Of a DNA stretch of 64,000 nucleotides, positions 49,644-58,991 are shown one piece after another. The stretch's first letter is position 1. Each line of letters starts with the position of its first letter. The DNA comes from Nitrosomonadales bacterium (GTDB lineage Bacteria; Pseudomonadota; Gammaproteobacteria; Burkholderiales; Gallionellaceae), in NCBI GenBank assembly GCA_016214695.1, contig JACRNY010000003.1, positions 62,001-126,000 on the forward strand, in the 5' to 3' direction. The position numbers were made by a program, and so were the translations under genes. The notes beneath the pieces were generated by a model. The model did not search any database. It saw only the letters and a list, made by a program, of their open reading frames with translations, and was not told the DNA's origin.

Positions 49644-50605
49644 AGCGCCTTCTTCTCCTGCCGCAGCGCCGCTCCCAGCGCCGGCAGCGCATGGCAGACA
49701 AACTCGCTGTCCGCCAGTTCGGGCACCGCAGCGATGTCCATCCCCTGGGCCAGGTCGAGCATCTCCACCGGCAGACCCATATTATCAGCCAGCACCTTGT
49801 CCAGGCCGAGTATGGCAGGGGCAGCGACCAGCAAGCGATTCACCGGGATGTGATGGAACTGGCGGTCGAAATAATCCAGCGAACGCTGCACCTCGAGCTC
49901 CACCCGATCCAGATACTGCTGGCGCAGACTCTCGTCGGCATCCTGCAACTGACCCAGCGTGATCTCGATGCGGCGGGCGAGGAACAGCTCCCCGTCGCAG
50001 GTGATGGTGAACAAGCCGCCTTCGTCGCCGAAGGCCAGCATGGCCAAGCCGCGCCCCTCGACCTCGTACAGTGCAGCGATGTTGCGCTGCGCCATCTCGG
50101 GGATGTCGATCACGCTCAACTCGATCTTGGCCTTTTCGAACTGACCGATACGCTTGCGTATCGTCTCGTTGGAGGCGGCAACGGCGTAGAGCGATTGCGG
50201 GCGGTCGCTGCCGTATTTGTTGGTGGGGATCTGCAATACATCGATAGTGGCATCGTCGATGTGGCAACTGAGGGAGTCCTTGATCTTCCAGCGTATCGCG
50301 GTCTTAAGCTCATCGACCGGGACGTTGGGTGCATCCACCATCAGCAACTGATATTCGCTGGCGCTCAGCAGGGTGGTCGCCCTCGCGGCACCGACCTGGT
50401 CTTCCTTACCGACTCTCTCCAGCGCGGCGGAAGACACTTCCGGTACAGGATGGAAGGAACACTTCGTCACTTGTGGCCGGGGACCCACATATCTGGCCTC
50501 GGCGACATGCACACCGCGCCTTCCGATGACGACAGCGATCCAGCCGCTGACGCGGTTGTTGCGCTTGAAAAGCCTCAGGAATTGCGGTATCTCCATAATC
50601 AGCAT
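49640..50605 (-). CDS. mshI: MSHA biogenesis protein MshI (PilM-like actin-fold ATPase)
   Basis: About 320 residues; start at the ATG at 50605 or 50596 (MEIPQFLRLFKRNN), neither with a strong ribosome site. Actin-like PilM/GspL fold (WIAVVIGRRGVHVAEARY; LMVDAPNVPVDELKTAIRWK; HIPVNRLLVAAPAILGLDKV). No TM segment, so cytoplasmic, as PilM. First gene of the mshI-I2-J-K-L-M-N block, which may have its own promoter. Confidence 0.88.
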   Translation of the reverse strand: MLIMEIPQFLRLFKRNNRVSGWIAVVIGRRGVHVAEARYVGPRPQVTKCSFHPVPEVSSAALERVGKEDQVGAARATTLLSASEYQLLMVDAPNVPVDELKTAIRWKIKDSLSCHIDDATIDVLQIPTNKYGSDRPQSLYAVAASNETIRKRIGQFEKAKIELSVIDIPEMAQRNIAALYEVEGRGLAMLAFGDEGGLFTITCDGELFLARRIEITLGQLQDADESLRQQYLDRVELEVQRSLDYFDRQFHHIPVNRLLVAAPAILGLDKVLADNMGLPVEMLDLAQGMDIAAVPELADSEFVCHALPALGAALRQEKKAL

Positions 50606-50606
50606 G

Positions 50607-50635
50607 AACTTAATTCACTAACCCCTTGCTGTCAA
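50607..50635 (-). promoter_or_regulatory. Possible promoter for the mshI block
   Basis: A perfect TTGACA (50630-50635, minus strand) with an A-rich stretch upstream and a weak TAAGTT -10 (50607-50612) at 17-base spacing. The resulting start would leave almost no leader before mshI. The same bases also form a CCCTTG/CAAGGG hairpin whose T-run is on the plus strand. Tentative. Confidence 0.35.
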
Positions 50636-50754
50636 GGGATTTTTTTACCAACCAATGTCTATTGCATGACACCGACTGACCACATCCCGACAGTGCCCAC
50701 CGGAACGGTTCAGACAATGGTGCGCAACAGTCCGCCCCTGACCGGATCCGGACA

Positions 50755-53700
50755 TCATCTTTCACGGCGATAGATGAAACTGTTGTTGCTCTTGTACACC
50801 CCGAAGGTCGCGGTGCCCGCGGTGACCGGCAGGTAGCCGGGGGCCGTCGGGCCCACCGTCGCCGTTCCTGCGCCCGCGCTCGGCTTCGCCAACCTGATGG
50901 TCAGCACGCCGTTCGCCAGATCGCCACTGGAAGGAGTCAGCGTCACCGCCGACGTACCCGTCCCGACCGGATAGCTCGCATTCAGCACCAGATTGGTGAC
51001 ACTGTCAGTCGTGCTGTTCATCCACCCGGTCGCCGTGTAGTACTGCGCCGTGGCGGTCAGGGTCAGCGGCAGCAACTCGGAACCGTAGGCATTCGAGACC
51101 TTGATGCGCCCGCTCAGCACCGCCACGCCGCCCTCGACCGAGGTCGTGGTCGGGAAGGTCAGCCGCTTCGAGGTCACCCCCTCCCCGCCCACCGCTTCGG
51201 TGGCACGGATGTAGATGTTGGTCGGCGCAGTCGGGATGGTCGTGAACTGGTACTGCTCGGCGAGCGTGGATGCCACGCCGTTGAGGAATCCAGCGAGTCC
51301 GGACACTGCCAGCGCTCCCGCGCCTGTCGGCACCACATCGGTGCCCGGCGCCGCCACAACGGTCAAGTCGGCCGTCCTGGCGAAACCGGTGAGCGTATTG
51401 TAGTTGGCCGTGGTGACACCACTGACGTTCTTCGCCGTCACCGACAGCGTGAACGACTGGCCGGAATAGACGAAACCGTCATACTGCAGCGGGCAGGCCC
51501 AGCCGGCCGGACAGGTCATCGGTACGAAGAAGCCGGGCTTGACCTCGACCGGCATCACCACCGTATCGAAATGGTCCGGATAGAAACGGCCCACATTGCC
51601 GCTCAGCGCCCCCGCCGCATCACCCGCCCCCAGATAACTGCCGTCGGCCACGCTGGGGGTCAGGCGGATGATGCCCACTTCCGGCCAGCTGAAGGCGGTA
51701 CCGGTGGCGATGCCCGCGGAGAAGGTGCCGAAGGTGCCGCTGACCGCCTCGACCGGCAACTCCATGTTCGCCACGGCATTGCTCGGCGTCAACTTGACGC
51801 TCTCCGGCGCGGCAGCCCCGCTCACCAGATCCACCTCGTTGCCGTAGTTCGGCGTCGCGGTGCCAAGACTGTTCACCGCGGTGACTGTCACACTGAATGC
51901 ATCTCCCGCCTTGATGAAAGCGGCGCCTGTGGCATCGGCGGCCGCCGGGTTGGCGAACCCGTCGCTGGTGCGCTCGATGGCGGACAGGACGAAGCCGGCC
52001 GGTTTCACCACGAAGGACGTACTGCGCCCCATCTGCGTGGTCACCGCACTGTTGCGCATGAACAATTCGACCGCGCCCACATCGTTGTAGTTGAAACTGA
52101 ACGGGCCCACGCTGGGTGTGGCCGCCGGAAAGACCAGCGCCCTGGATGCCGACCAGCTGGTCGGCGTCGCTCCGCTCGCCGTACACAGCGGCAATGTCGT
52201 TGTCGTCGCATCGTAGAAGGTCGCCTGCACGCCGGCATTGGCCACCGGGCTGACACAGGAGAGACCGAACTGCATGTTCACCGTGGTCGGATTCGTGCCA
52301 TGCAACTGGATCGGCACGTTGAGGGCATTGACCGCTGTGATATAGATGTTGCCCAGCGGCGTACCGGATGTCTGCGGTGACCATGCGATGGTGTTGCATT
52401 GCGCCCCGGAATCGACCGGTGTGCCATCAAGCGTGCAGGCACGGTCGGTGAACACATAGCCGGGCACGAAGATGGTGTCGCTCTTGCTCGCGGTGTTGTT
52501 GCCGAGCGAAGTATCGTTGGTCTGACCGCCCACAGTCGCCGTATTGGTGACGGTACCGGAAGCTCCGGCATCGACCGTCGCGGTGATGGTCAGCGAGGTG
52601 GTGGCACCGGCCGCAAGGCCGCCAACCTGCGAGCAGGTCACGACCTGCCCGGCGGCGCTGCAGGTCCAGCCGGCACTGCCGCCGACATAGCTCAGTCCGG
52701 CGGGCAGCGTATCGGTGATAACGATGGGACCCGAGTCGGCGTTGGGGCCGTAGTTGTTCACCACCATGGTGTAGGTGACGTATTGCCCCGGCGAGAAGGT
52801 GCCGCCGCTGGACATGCCCAAGCCCAGATCGGTCGCACTGATGGTGGAACCGACGCACACATCATCCACATGCCAGTAGTCCTGGTCGAACAGACCGGAG
52901 CCGGCCAGCATGCGGATGCGCAACTTGAAGTTGGCATGTTTGGCATCGGCCGGGATGGTGAAGCTGTTGGTTGCCGGCGTCAGCGTCGGCGAGAACACCT
53001 GGCCCTGGGTACCTGCGCCGGGGAAGGTGGTGCCGAGTTGCACCCAGGCACCGAGATTGTTGAGATACCAGACATCCAGCCCCTTGGCGACGGTATCCGG
53101 ATATTCACTGCCGGTGTTATTGGGTGTCGTGGTCACGATGCCGGTGCCGCGCTTGATCCAGAACGAGATGGTGTTGTTGCCGGAATTGGTGGACAGGTCG
53201 GTCGCCTTGGTGGTCGCGCTCACCGCGTTCCAGCGCAGGTCCATGTTGTGCGCGCCGTTCTGGAAATACGTCGAACCGATGCGCGCGTTGCCGGTCCCGG
53301 CCATGTCCCAGCGCGACAGGTCACCCTCGAAGGTGTCGCAGAACGGACCGCTGTAGGAGACGCCCGGCACCTCTTCCAGCACCACGTTGTCGACATGCCA
53401 GTAGTCGTAGCCGCGCACGCCGGGTGCACCGCCAGTGGTCGAACCGCTGCCGCTGCCGCCGGGCTGGGCGAAACGGAACTGGAACCCCGCGTGCAAGGCA
53501 TCGTCGGGCAGACCGATGACCGGCACGAGGATCTCGCCGGGGGCATCGTCCATCGGATATTGCGCCAGCACCACCCAGGTGCCGACGTTGTTCAGATACT
53601 GCACCTGGAACTCTTCGCCCGAGGTCGGAGTGAACGCGGGGACCGGCAGGGTACAGTTGGCGAAGGTATGCCACGTGTTGTTGCTGGGCCATTCGCTGAA

Positions 53701-55239
53701 ACAGTCGGAACCGCGGCGCAGCCAGAAGCTCAGGCGCGCACCGCCCTTGCCCGCCAGATTGATGACCGGGCTGGTCACGGTGACGTTGGTCCAGCGCATG
53801 AACAGCGAGCGGGTGGAATTGGCGCGCGGACTGGTGGGGGTGCTGTAGGGCGGGATGTCGGAATCGATGCCGGCGCAGCCGCGATTGCCGACCACGCCTG
53901 CACAACCCGCTCCGAGCGGACCGACCGCCCATGCGCCGTATCCCGGTGCCGTGCCCACCGACGTCGCCGCATTGGCGCCGCCGACGATCACCGAGCGCTC
54001 GAAATCGTCACAGAACAGCAGCCCCGGTGTACATACCGGAATGATCAGGGTGTAGGCCTGGCCGGTGAAGTTGCCGTTGCCCGCACCCGCTCCGCCCAAC
54101 GGCGTGCTGCTCGCATTGACGATGGAGTCATCATCCACCAGCCGCAGCGTCAGGGTGCCGACCGTGCCGGTACCGGTATTGGCGGTCACCGTATAGGTCG
54201 TGCCACTGCCGCTGATCCCGGTGATGCTGGCACCGGTCACGCCGCCTGCCGACAGCAGGGTGAAGTCGGATGCATCCACTCCCGTCACCGCAGTGTTGAA
54301 AAGCACCGTCCAGCTCACCGCCGTGTTCGCCGCAGTCGGATTGGCGCTGGCGGTATTGATCGATGTCACCGTGGGGGCCGGGCAGGCCGTAGCCGTGAAG
54401 GTGAGATCGCCACCGTTGGTAGTGCCGATGCCGTTCACGCCTTTGGCACGGAAGTGATAGGTCGCCCCGCAGGTCAAACCGGTCAAGTCGGCGGAAACGG
54501 CGGCATTCGCCGCATTGGCGGCCAACGGGCTGGTCGCTGCCGTTACCGTACTGCCGTAAGCAACTGTCGTTCCGTAATCGAAGGTGACCGTAGTGATCGA
54601 ACCGTTGCTGCTCACCGTGCCGTTCAGCGTCGCGGTGGTAGTGGTCACCGCAGTCGCGGCGTTGGTGGTCACTGTCGGCGCAGTGGGTGTGCATGCCGGC
54701 GAGGAAGTCACTTCGGTCAAAGTACCCAGATTGGTCGCCGCAGTGAGCCCCGTGATGGCCGAGGTACTGCCAGACAGGGTGATGTTGCCGCTCGCCAGCG
54801 GCGCGGAGGCCGTAGGGCGCAGCTGGATGCCCTGCCAGGTGAGCGTGTTGACTCTGGTGCTGATCTCGAAGACGTTGAACGTGATGGTGGTCGCGGTCAT
54901 GGAGGTGACCGGATACGAGGTATCGCGCGCAAGGTTGTTGATGTTCCGGGTGGCAGTACCATTGCCGGTCAGCCAGATGGTGACGGCTGAGGCCGTATTG
55001 AATTCGAATCCGGCCGGCGCGGTCAGGACGATATTCCCCACCCCGACCTCGCCCGCGTTCGCTTCCGAGATGGTCGGCCCGGTCAATGCCGTCCATGTCC
55101 CCGCTGCGCTGCATCCCGGCGCGGTGTTCGAGGGAATGGCGCCGCCTCCAGTAGCCAACGTGACAGTGGCCGCCTCTGCAGCCCCACCCAGAATCAGCAA
55201 ACCCAATGCTGCAAAAATCACTTTTGCGATGTTCTTCAT
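50755..55239 (-). CDS. mshQ: MshQ-like giant pilus-associated adhesin (DUF6701 type)
   Basis: 1494 residues from the ATG at 55239 (GGGGGA ribosome site; signal MKNIAKVIFAALGLLILGGA). In order: two beta-rich segments, including a fibronectin-like TATLNGTVSSNGSITTVTF and a SINTASANPTAANTAVSWTV segment; two jelly-roll/MAM-like modules, each opening with FCD(D/T)FE and closing with YWHVD(N/D)V; a DUF11 module (YTMVVNNYGPNADSGPIVI); and a large MshQ-type C-terminal region rich in Thr, Ser and Gly. It lacks a pilin N-terminus. Probably the tip or surface adhesin of the MSHA pilus. One reading frame, no breaks. Confidence 0.85.
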   Translation of the reverse strand: MKNIAKVIFAALGLLILGGAAEAATVTLATGGGAIPSNTAPGCSAAGTWTALTGPTISEANAGEVGVGNIVLTAPAGFEFNTASAVTIWLTGNGTATRNINNLARDTSYPVTSMTATTITFNVFEISTRVNTLTWQGIQLRPTASAPLASGNITLSGSTSAITGLTAATNLGTLTEVTSSPACTPTAPTVTTNAATAVTTTTATLNGTVSSNGSITTVTFDYGTTVAYGSTVTAATSPLAANAANAAVSADLTGLTCGATYHFRAKGVNGIGTTNGGDLTFTATACPAPTVTSINTASANPTAANTAVSWTVLFNTAVTGVDASDFTLLSAGGVTGASITGISGSGTTYTVTANTGTGTVGTLTLRLVDDDSIVNASSTPLGGAGAGNGNFTGQAYTLIIPVCTPGLLFCDDFERSVIVGGANAATSVGTAPGYGAWAVGPLGAGCAGVVGNRGCAGIDSDIPPYSTPTSPRANSTRSLFMRWTNVTVTSPVINLAGKGGARLSFWLRRGSDCFSEWPSNNTWHTFANCTLPVPAFTPTSGEEFQVQYLNNVGTWVVLAQYPMDDAPGEILVPVIGLPDDALHAGFQFRFAQPGGSGSGSTTGGAPGVRGYDYWHVDNVVLEEVPGVSYSGPFCDTFEGDLSRWDMAGTGNARIGSTYFQNGAHNMDLRWNAVSATTKATDLSTNSGNNTISFWIKRGTGIVTTTPNNTGSEYPDTVAKGLDVWYLNNLGAWVQLGTTFPGAGTQGQVFSPTLTPATNSFTIPADAKHANFKLRIRMLAGSGLFDQDYWHVDDVCVGSTISATDLGLGMSSGGTFSPGQYVTYTMVVNNYGPNADSGPIVITDTLPAGLSYVGGSAGWTCSAAGQVVTCSQVGGLAAGATTSLTITATVDAGASGTVTNTATVGGQTNDTSLGNNTASKSDTIFVPGYVFTDRACTLDGTPVDSGAQCNTIAWSPQTSGTPLGNIYITAVNALNVPIQLHGTNPTTVNMQFGLSCVSPVANAGVQATFYDATTTTLPLCTASGATPTSWSASRALVFPAATPSVGPFSFNYNDVGAVELFMRNSAVTTQMGRSTSFVVKPAGFVLSAIERTSDGFANPAAADATGAAFIKAGDAFSVTVTAVNSLGTATPNYGNEVDLVSGAAAPESVKLTPSNAVANMELPVEAVSGTFGTFSAGIATGTAFSWPEVGIIRLTPSVADGSYLGAGDAAGALSGNVGRFYPDHFDTVVMPVEVKPGFFVPMTCPAGWACPLQYDGFVYSGQSFTLSVTAKNVSGVTTANYNTLTGFARTADLTVVAAPGTDVVPTGAGALAVSGLAGFLNGVASTLAEQYQFTTIPTAPTNIYIRATEAVGGEGVTSKRLTFPTTTSVEGGVAVLSGRIKVSNAYGSELLPLTLTATAQYYTATGWMNSTTDSVTNLVLNASYPVGTGTSAVTLTPSSGDLANGVLTIRLAKPSAGAGTATVGPTAPGYLPVTAGTATFGVYKSNNSFIYRRER

Positions 55240-55315
55240 CTTCGTCCCCCAACCTGCCGCTTGCATATCCCTGTCCAGCTTATCCATCTCCAGCATCAAG
55301 GCCGGATGTATTTGC

Positions 55316-55735
55316 TCAAATCTTTGCGTTGATCACACGCAACACATAGTTCGACGTACCTGCCGCCCCCCACACCGCGCTGGCCGCGATGTCGTGACTC
55401 CACACGGTCGTCGTACCCTCTACCTGCGAGGCAGCCGTATAGCTCACGCTCACGGCGAACGGCGCCAGGTCACCACCCAGCGCGGTGGCGGTGCCGGGCG
55501 CGAACACCGTCGCCGCGGCCCGCGGCGTGGCCGGGTCCAGCGCGATGTTGTACGCCGCCCATTCGACGCCGGCATTGGCCGCGCGCAAGGCGCGCGAACC
55601 CATCACGTCCAGGGCCTGGCTCTGGTTCTGCGCGGTCGAGAAACTGACCATGGCCGCCCCCAGCCCCGCCATCACCACCAGCAGGAAGATGGCGGTGACC
55701 AGACTGAAACCGTTTTGCCTGCGCTTTGCCGTCAA
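55316..55735 (-). CDS. mshP: MSHA minor protein MshP
   Basis: 139 residues with a prepilin/PilX-like start (MTAKRRQNGFSLVTAIFLLV; G-F processing site, glutamate at +5 replaced). The rest is a small beta domain ending SNYVLRVINAKI. Eight bases after mshO. Likely part of the tip complex with MshO, MshD and MshQ. Confidence 0.85.
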   Translation of the reverse strand: MTAKRRQNGFSLVTAIFLLVVMAGLGAAMVSFSTAQNQSQALDVMGSRALRAANAGVEWAAYNIALDPATPRAAATVFAPGTATALGGDLAPFAVSVSYTAASQVEGTTTVWSHDIAASAVWGAAGTSNYVLRVINAKI

Positions 55736-55742
55736 TTCATCC

Positions 55743-56648
55743 TCACGGTATGTTGTTGATATGGATCTCTTGGTAAAGGTTCACGCTTTCGCCGCCGCGC
55801 GTGATCTTCAGCCTGACCGCCACCAGGCTGTTGCGCGCGTTGCTGGTATCGTAAACGAAACTGCATTCATGCACCTTGTCGGCCAGCAGTGCGTTCGATC
55901 CGCCCAGCGGAGGCGCCGCCTGCGCCGCGTTGAAACCATAAGCCCAATAACGCGTCAGCGTGCCCGTCCCGTCGCCGCTGCCATCCACCCCCGGATTCAG
56001 ACAGGCATAGGTGACCGCCTGTTCCGCCACCGGCACCACTTCGAAGCGATGTCCGTCCTGTTCCGCCGTGGTGGGGAAGTTGGCCGCCGCCGCCGTGTCC
56101 AGCCGCACCGTCGTCCTGCCATTGCCCGCGCCAGCGGCCGGCACCATGCGCCGCACGCTGGCGGCATTGCCCACCGCCAGGTAGGGGAAGTTACCCGACG
56201 ATTGCGTGCTGCCGATCACGATGGCATCGCCCTGCGCGAAATCCATGGCTGTACCGATGATCTCGAAACAGGTGTCTTTGCTGCCGAAGGCGAAGGCGCC
56301 GTCATCCACATCCCCCGCCACCGCGGCACAGGCACTACCGCCGCCCGCCGCGGTCACCCGGTAACGCCCGCCGTCGCGCGTCGGCAGGAACTCGATATAC
56401 GAGGAACCGGACGGGTTCGGCACACGGATGCTGTTCGGCACCGCCGTGCGCAGATCCCGCGCCAGCCGGCGCAGCGCCATATCGGCGATATCGGTCATTT
56501 CGGCGCGGCGCTCGCTGTCCACATAGCCCTGCACCGGCGCGCGGATGAACATCGCCACCATGCCGGCGATGATGCCGGTGATGACGATCACGACGATCAT
56601 CTCGATCAGCGTGAATCCCGCTTGCGCTCCAGAACGCGTACCCATCAA
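55743..56648 (-). CDS. mshO: MSHA minor pilin MshO
   Basis: 301 residues. Prepilin leader cut at AG|FTLIEMIVVIVITG with E5. A large C-terminal domain with four or five cysteines probably forms disulfides. Resembles PilW/GspJ-type large minor pilins that start the fibre. Overlaps mshD by four bases. Confidence 0.9.
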   Translation of the reverse strand: MMGTRSGAQAGFTLIEMIVVIVITGIIAGMVAMFIRAPVQGYVDSERRAEMTDIADMALRRLARDLRTAVPNSIRVPNPSGSSYIEFLPTRDGGRYRVTAAGGGSACAAVAGDVDDGAFAFGSKDTCFEIIGTAMDFAQGDAIVIGSTQSSGNFPYLAVGNAASVRRMVPAAGAGNGRTTVRLDTAAAANFPTTAEQDGHRFEVVPVAEQAVTYACLNPGVDGSGDGTGTLTRYWAYGFNAAQAAPPLGGSNALLADKVHECSFVYDTSNARNSLVAVRLKITRGGESVNLYQEIHINNIP

Positions 56649-57145
56649 TTTCCCGCCCTGTAACCGGTCACGACGGTCGCGTCACCCGACGGAGCGGCGA
56701 CCGTGACGGTGATCTGCACACCGCTGCCCGGCGTGATCGCCGTGCCGCCCAGGCTGGCGACCTGCGTCACGGCGACTGCGGTGATGTCATAGTTCTCCAG
56801 CCCCGGCACCAGCGCGTTGGTGGAGAAGTCGCGAATACCCGCCGTGGTGCTGTAGCCGTCGTAATCGCACACCGCGGTCACCGCGGAGCGCGGCGCATCA
56901 GCACCCAGAGTGCCGACACAGGCCGCCCCGGACAGATCCTGCAACTGGATCTCTTCCAGCATCGACTCGGCCACGGCCATCGCCTGCTTGCGCACCAGCG
57001 GGTCGGCACTGTGCCCGGTGACCTGGTTCATCACCAGCAATATGCCGGCCATCGCCGCGCTGACGATGACGATGAACAGGATCAGCTCGACGAGACTGAC
57101 GCCGCGTTGGCGCATGGTTGCCGCTTTATTGGACATAGCTGACAT
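56645..57145 (-). CDS. mshD: MSHA minor pilin MshD
   Basis: Up to 166 residues. Leader processed at RG|VSLVELILFIVIVSAAMAG (E5 present, valine at +1). I give the ATG at 57145 preceded by a GGAGA ribosome site; ATGs at 57136 and 57115 are possible and would shorten the leader. The gene overlaps the end of mshC. GspI/PilV-like. Confidence 0.87.
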   Translation of the reverse strand: MSAMSNKAATMRQRGVSLVELILFIVIVSAAMAGILLVMNQVTGHSADPLVRKQAMAVAESMLEEIQLQDLSGAACVGTLGADAPRSAVTAVCDYDGYSTTAGIRDFSTNALVPGLENYDITAVAVTQVASLGGTAITPGSGVQITVTVAAPSGDATVVTGYRAGN

Positions 57146-57569
57146 ACCCCGTCTCCGCCGCGATGCTGATCGCGGTCGTGCCCACCGTAATCGAATCAGC
57201 CGCGCCGGGGCGCCCCATGGCATCGAAGGTCACCGTCCACGGCAGCGTGCGGTTCACCGTCACGCCATCCTCGATCTGGCAACCGAGCACTCCGCCAGCC
57301 ACCTCGGTGCCGCACTCCGGATCCGCTGCTGCGGAGATGCTCACCGTCACCGGCGCATGCGCGGCGATGGCGAGCTTCTGCCCGTAACGCAGGGCGGACT
57401 TGACCCGGTCGGCCGCAGCGCGCGACTCGAACACGTCGTTATCGAAGAAACGCGGCAACACCACCGCCGAGACCACACCCAGGATGACAATGACAGTGAC
57501 CAGTTCCACCAGGGTGAACCCCCTCTGGCGAAACTTGCATGTGACCGCGGCGTTGACTGTTGTAGACAT
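57126..57569 (-). CDS. mshC: MSHA minor pilin MshC
   Basis: 147 residues. Processing at RG|FTLVELVTVIVILGVVSAV after an unusually long leader (MSTTVNAAVTCKFRQRG). The region ending ETGYVSYVQ is a small beta domain with a cysteine pair (DPECGTEVAGGVLGC). GspH/FimT-like. Confidence 0.9.
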   Translation of the reverse strand: MSTTVNAAVTCKFRQRGFTLVELVTVIVILGVVSAVVLPRFFDNDVFESRAAADRVKSALRYGQKLAIAAHAPVTVSISAAADPECGTEVAGGVLGCQIEDGVTVNRTLPWTVTFDAMGRPGAADSITVGTTAISIAAETGYVSYVQ

Positions 57570-57660
57570 TAATCTCTCGAATCCGCTTAGACGGACAAAG
57601 GAAGCTCGCTTGCCCGGCGGGCTTCTTTGGTCGATCCAACCGTACTGGCTGAATGGAAAG

Positions 57661-57681
57661 GTGGGCGACCAGCGCCCACCC
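57661..57681. repeat. REP-like hairpin between mshA and mshC
   Basis: GGTGGGCG and CGCCCACC arms around a five-base loop. Similar core to the REP sequences at 1726-1755 and 2328-2358, so it may be a further REP copy. In the mshA-mshC gap, in which no gene is seen. Confidence 0.6.
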
Positions 57682-57699
57682 CACCATCGTTCTCTTGCC

Positions 57700-57720
57700 G
57701 ATCCGGCAAGATGCCGGATC
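57700..57720 (-). terminator. Hairpin downstream of mshA
   Basis: Perfect nine-bp arms GATCCGGCA/TGCCGGATC, loop of three, 15 bases after the mshA stop. No T-run follows, so it more likely attenuates or protects the pilin mRNA 3' end than terminates fully; such a hairpin would let major pilin outstrip the minor pilins. Confidence 0.55.
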
Positions 57721-57734
57721 GTTTGCTTCAGCTA

Positions 57735-58166
57735 TCAGCAGCCGGAAACTGCGCTGCCCGGTGTAATACCACCGATTGCCGGCAACGAACCGTCAGGGGA
57801 AGCGTTATAACCCATGTAGCAGGTTGCGCTCTTGCCCATGCCGGTAGCAGTACTGATGAAACTGTAATCGGACGAGCGCACGGCTGCGCCAATACCGGCC
57901 GCATCATCTGTCGGGTAGCCGTTGGACATGGTGACGTTGCCACCTTCCATGGTCACCGTCACGTTCGATGCATAACCCTTGGCCAGCTGGGTCGCATGCG
58001 CCAGCACGGCGGCGGAAGACATCGCGCCGCCCAGACCCTTCATCGCTGCCAGATTGGCATCATCCTTCAGGTCGGCGAACTTGGGCAGCGCGGTCGCGGC
58101 CAGAATGCCGAGAATCACGATCACCACGATCAGTTCAATGAGCGTAAAACCTTGTTGCTTTTGCAT
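57735..58166 (-). CDS. mshA: MSHA major pilin MshA
   Basis: 143 residues. Class III leader MQKQQG| then [20 protein letters not shown] with E5, the polymerising helix; the C-terminal domain is rich in Gly, Ala, Ser and Thr and has a cysteine pair ([14 protein letters not shown]) for the D-loop disulfide. A GATAGGAGAG ribosome site precedes the ATG. A sigma-54 promoter lies upstream at 58275-58290. There is no second pilin (mshB) here. Confidence 0.93.
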   Translation of the reverse strand: MQKQQGFTLIELIVVIVILGILAATALPKFADLKDDANLAAMKGLGGAMSSAAVLAHATQLAKGYASNVTVTMEGGNVTMSNGYPTDDAAGIGAAVRSSDYSFISTATGMGKSATCYMGYNASPDGSLPAIGGITPGSAVSGC

Positions 58167-58274
58167 AGTATCTCTCCTATCTTAAAATATTGAGGCCGCA
58201 GCCCCGTTTCTGCTTCTTGCACCGGCCTTGCCGTTCGCCGCAGCATCCGGCAGTCACTGGCGCGTTTCCAATCT

Positions 58275-58290
58275 AGCCAGAATCATGCCA
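58275..58290 (-). promoter_or_regulatory. Sigma-54 promoter of mshA
   Basis: On the minus strand: TGGCATGATTCTGGCT, matching the -24/-12 consensus TGGCAYG-N4-TTGCW with one mismatch (G for T before GC). An A/T-rich stretch (AAAAAACAAC) lies just upstream. The start would fall near 58262, giving a leader of about 95 bases. Sigma-54 control is usual for type IV major pilins. Confidence 0.75.
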
Positions 58291-58366
58291 GAAAGCAAGT
58301 TGTTTTTTCCGCTACAGCAAAGGCTTAGCGTAGTAAATTAAAGAAAAAGCTGACGGCGATTCGACA

Positions 58367-58984
58367 TTAATGACCGAGCCAGGACAACAGCAGCACCAGC
58401 ACATAGAGGCTGCCCAGTATCAGCAGCACGCCAGCCTGGCGGCCATGGCGGTACACATACTCATCCAGTCCGGCTCTGGTGACCTCCACCGGCTTCATGG
58501 CCTGGCGCATCGACACCCAGCGGTTCGCCCCCTGTTCGAAGTCGCGCAACAGGCTGGGGCGCAGCAGCAGGAACAGGCCGACGAAGGCGGCGAAGACCGC
58601 CCCCAGCAGGGCACTCAATACGAAGGCATCCAGCAGACCGCCGACGAACGCCGCCTGATAGCCATAGTGGCGCGCCAGACCGGCCACGGTGTTTGCGCGA
58701 TCCATGCTCACGGTGAAGAAGTAGACGATGTAGACGGCCCCGGCCAGGGTGAGCACGCCGCTGACCCGGCGATAGCGGTAGAACCAGGGATCCAGTGTGA
58801 CGGATTCTTCCAGCGACTGGTCCAGGTGCCGCGTGGAAATCCAGCGGTTGAGGATGCTGCCGAGCGCACGCAGGCGATACGGGGCCCACAACAGCAAGGC
58901 ACCGACGGCAATACCGGCCAGACTGCCGACCAAGAGGAATATCACGGCGGAACGCAGCAACAGGGACTCGACTATGGGATCCAT
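58367..58984 (-). CDS. Membrane protein of unknown function within the msh locus
   Basis: 205 residues from the ATG at 58984 (MDPIVESLLLRSAVIFLLVG). Four hydrophobic helices: an N-terminal one (AVIFLLVGSLAGIAVGALLL), VSGVLTLAGAVYIVYFFTV, VLSALLGAVFAAFVGLFLLL, and a C-terminal VLLILGSLYVLVLLLSW. The linking loops contain two related segments ending in NRW(I/V)S (SILNRWISTRHLDQ and GANRWVSMRQAMK), and basic tracts (RYRRVSG; YRHGRQAG), suggesting an internal duplication. Family not recognised. Sits between mshF and mshA. Confidence 0.7.
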   Translation of the reverse strand: MDPIVESLLLRSAVIFLLVGSLAGIAVGALLLWAPYRLRALGSILNRWISTRHLDQSLEESVTLDPWFYRYRRVSGVLTLAGAVYIVYFFTVSMDRANTVAGLARHYGYQAAFVGGLLDAFVLSALLGAVFAAFVGLFLLLRPSLLRDFEQGANRWVSMRQAMKPVEVTRAGLDEYVYRHGRQAGVLLILGSLYVLVLLLSWLGH

Positions 58985-58991
58985 ATGCACC

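Noticed and set aside
50621-50645. CCCTTG/CAAGGG hairpin with T-run as terminator of mshQ
   Set aside because: The T-run is on the plus strand, whereas mshQ and mshI are on the minus strand; no plus-strand gene ends here.
52399-54990. 863-codon plus-strand frame opposite mshQ
   Set aside because: Very long, but its low-complexity Gly/Arg/Ala composition mirrors the mshQ codon pattern; no ribosome site or family.
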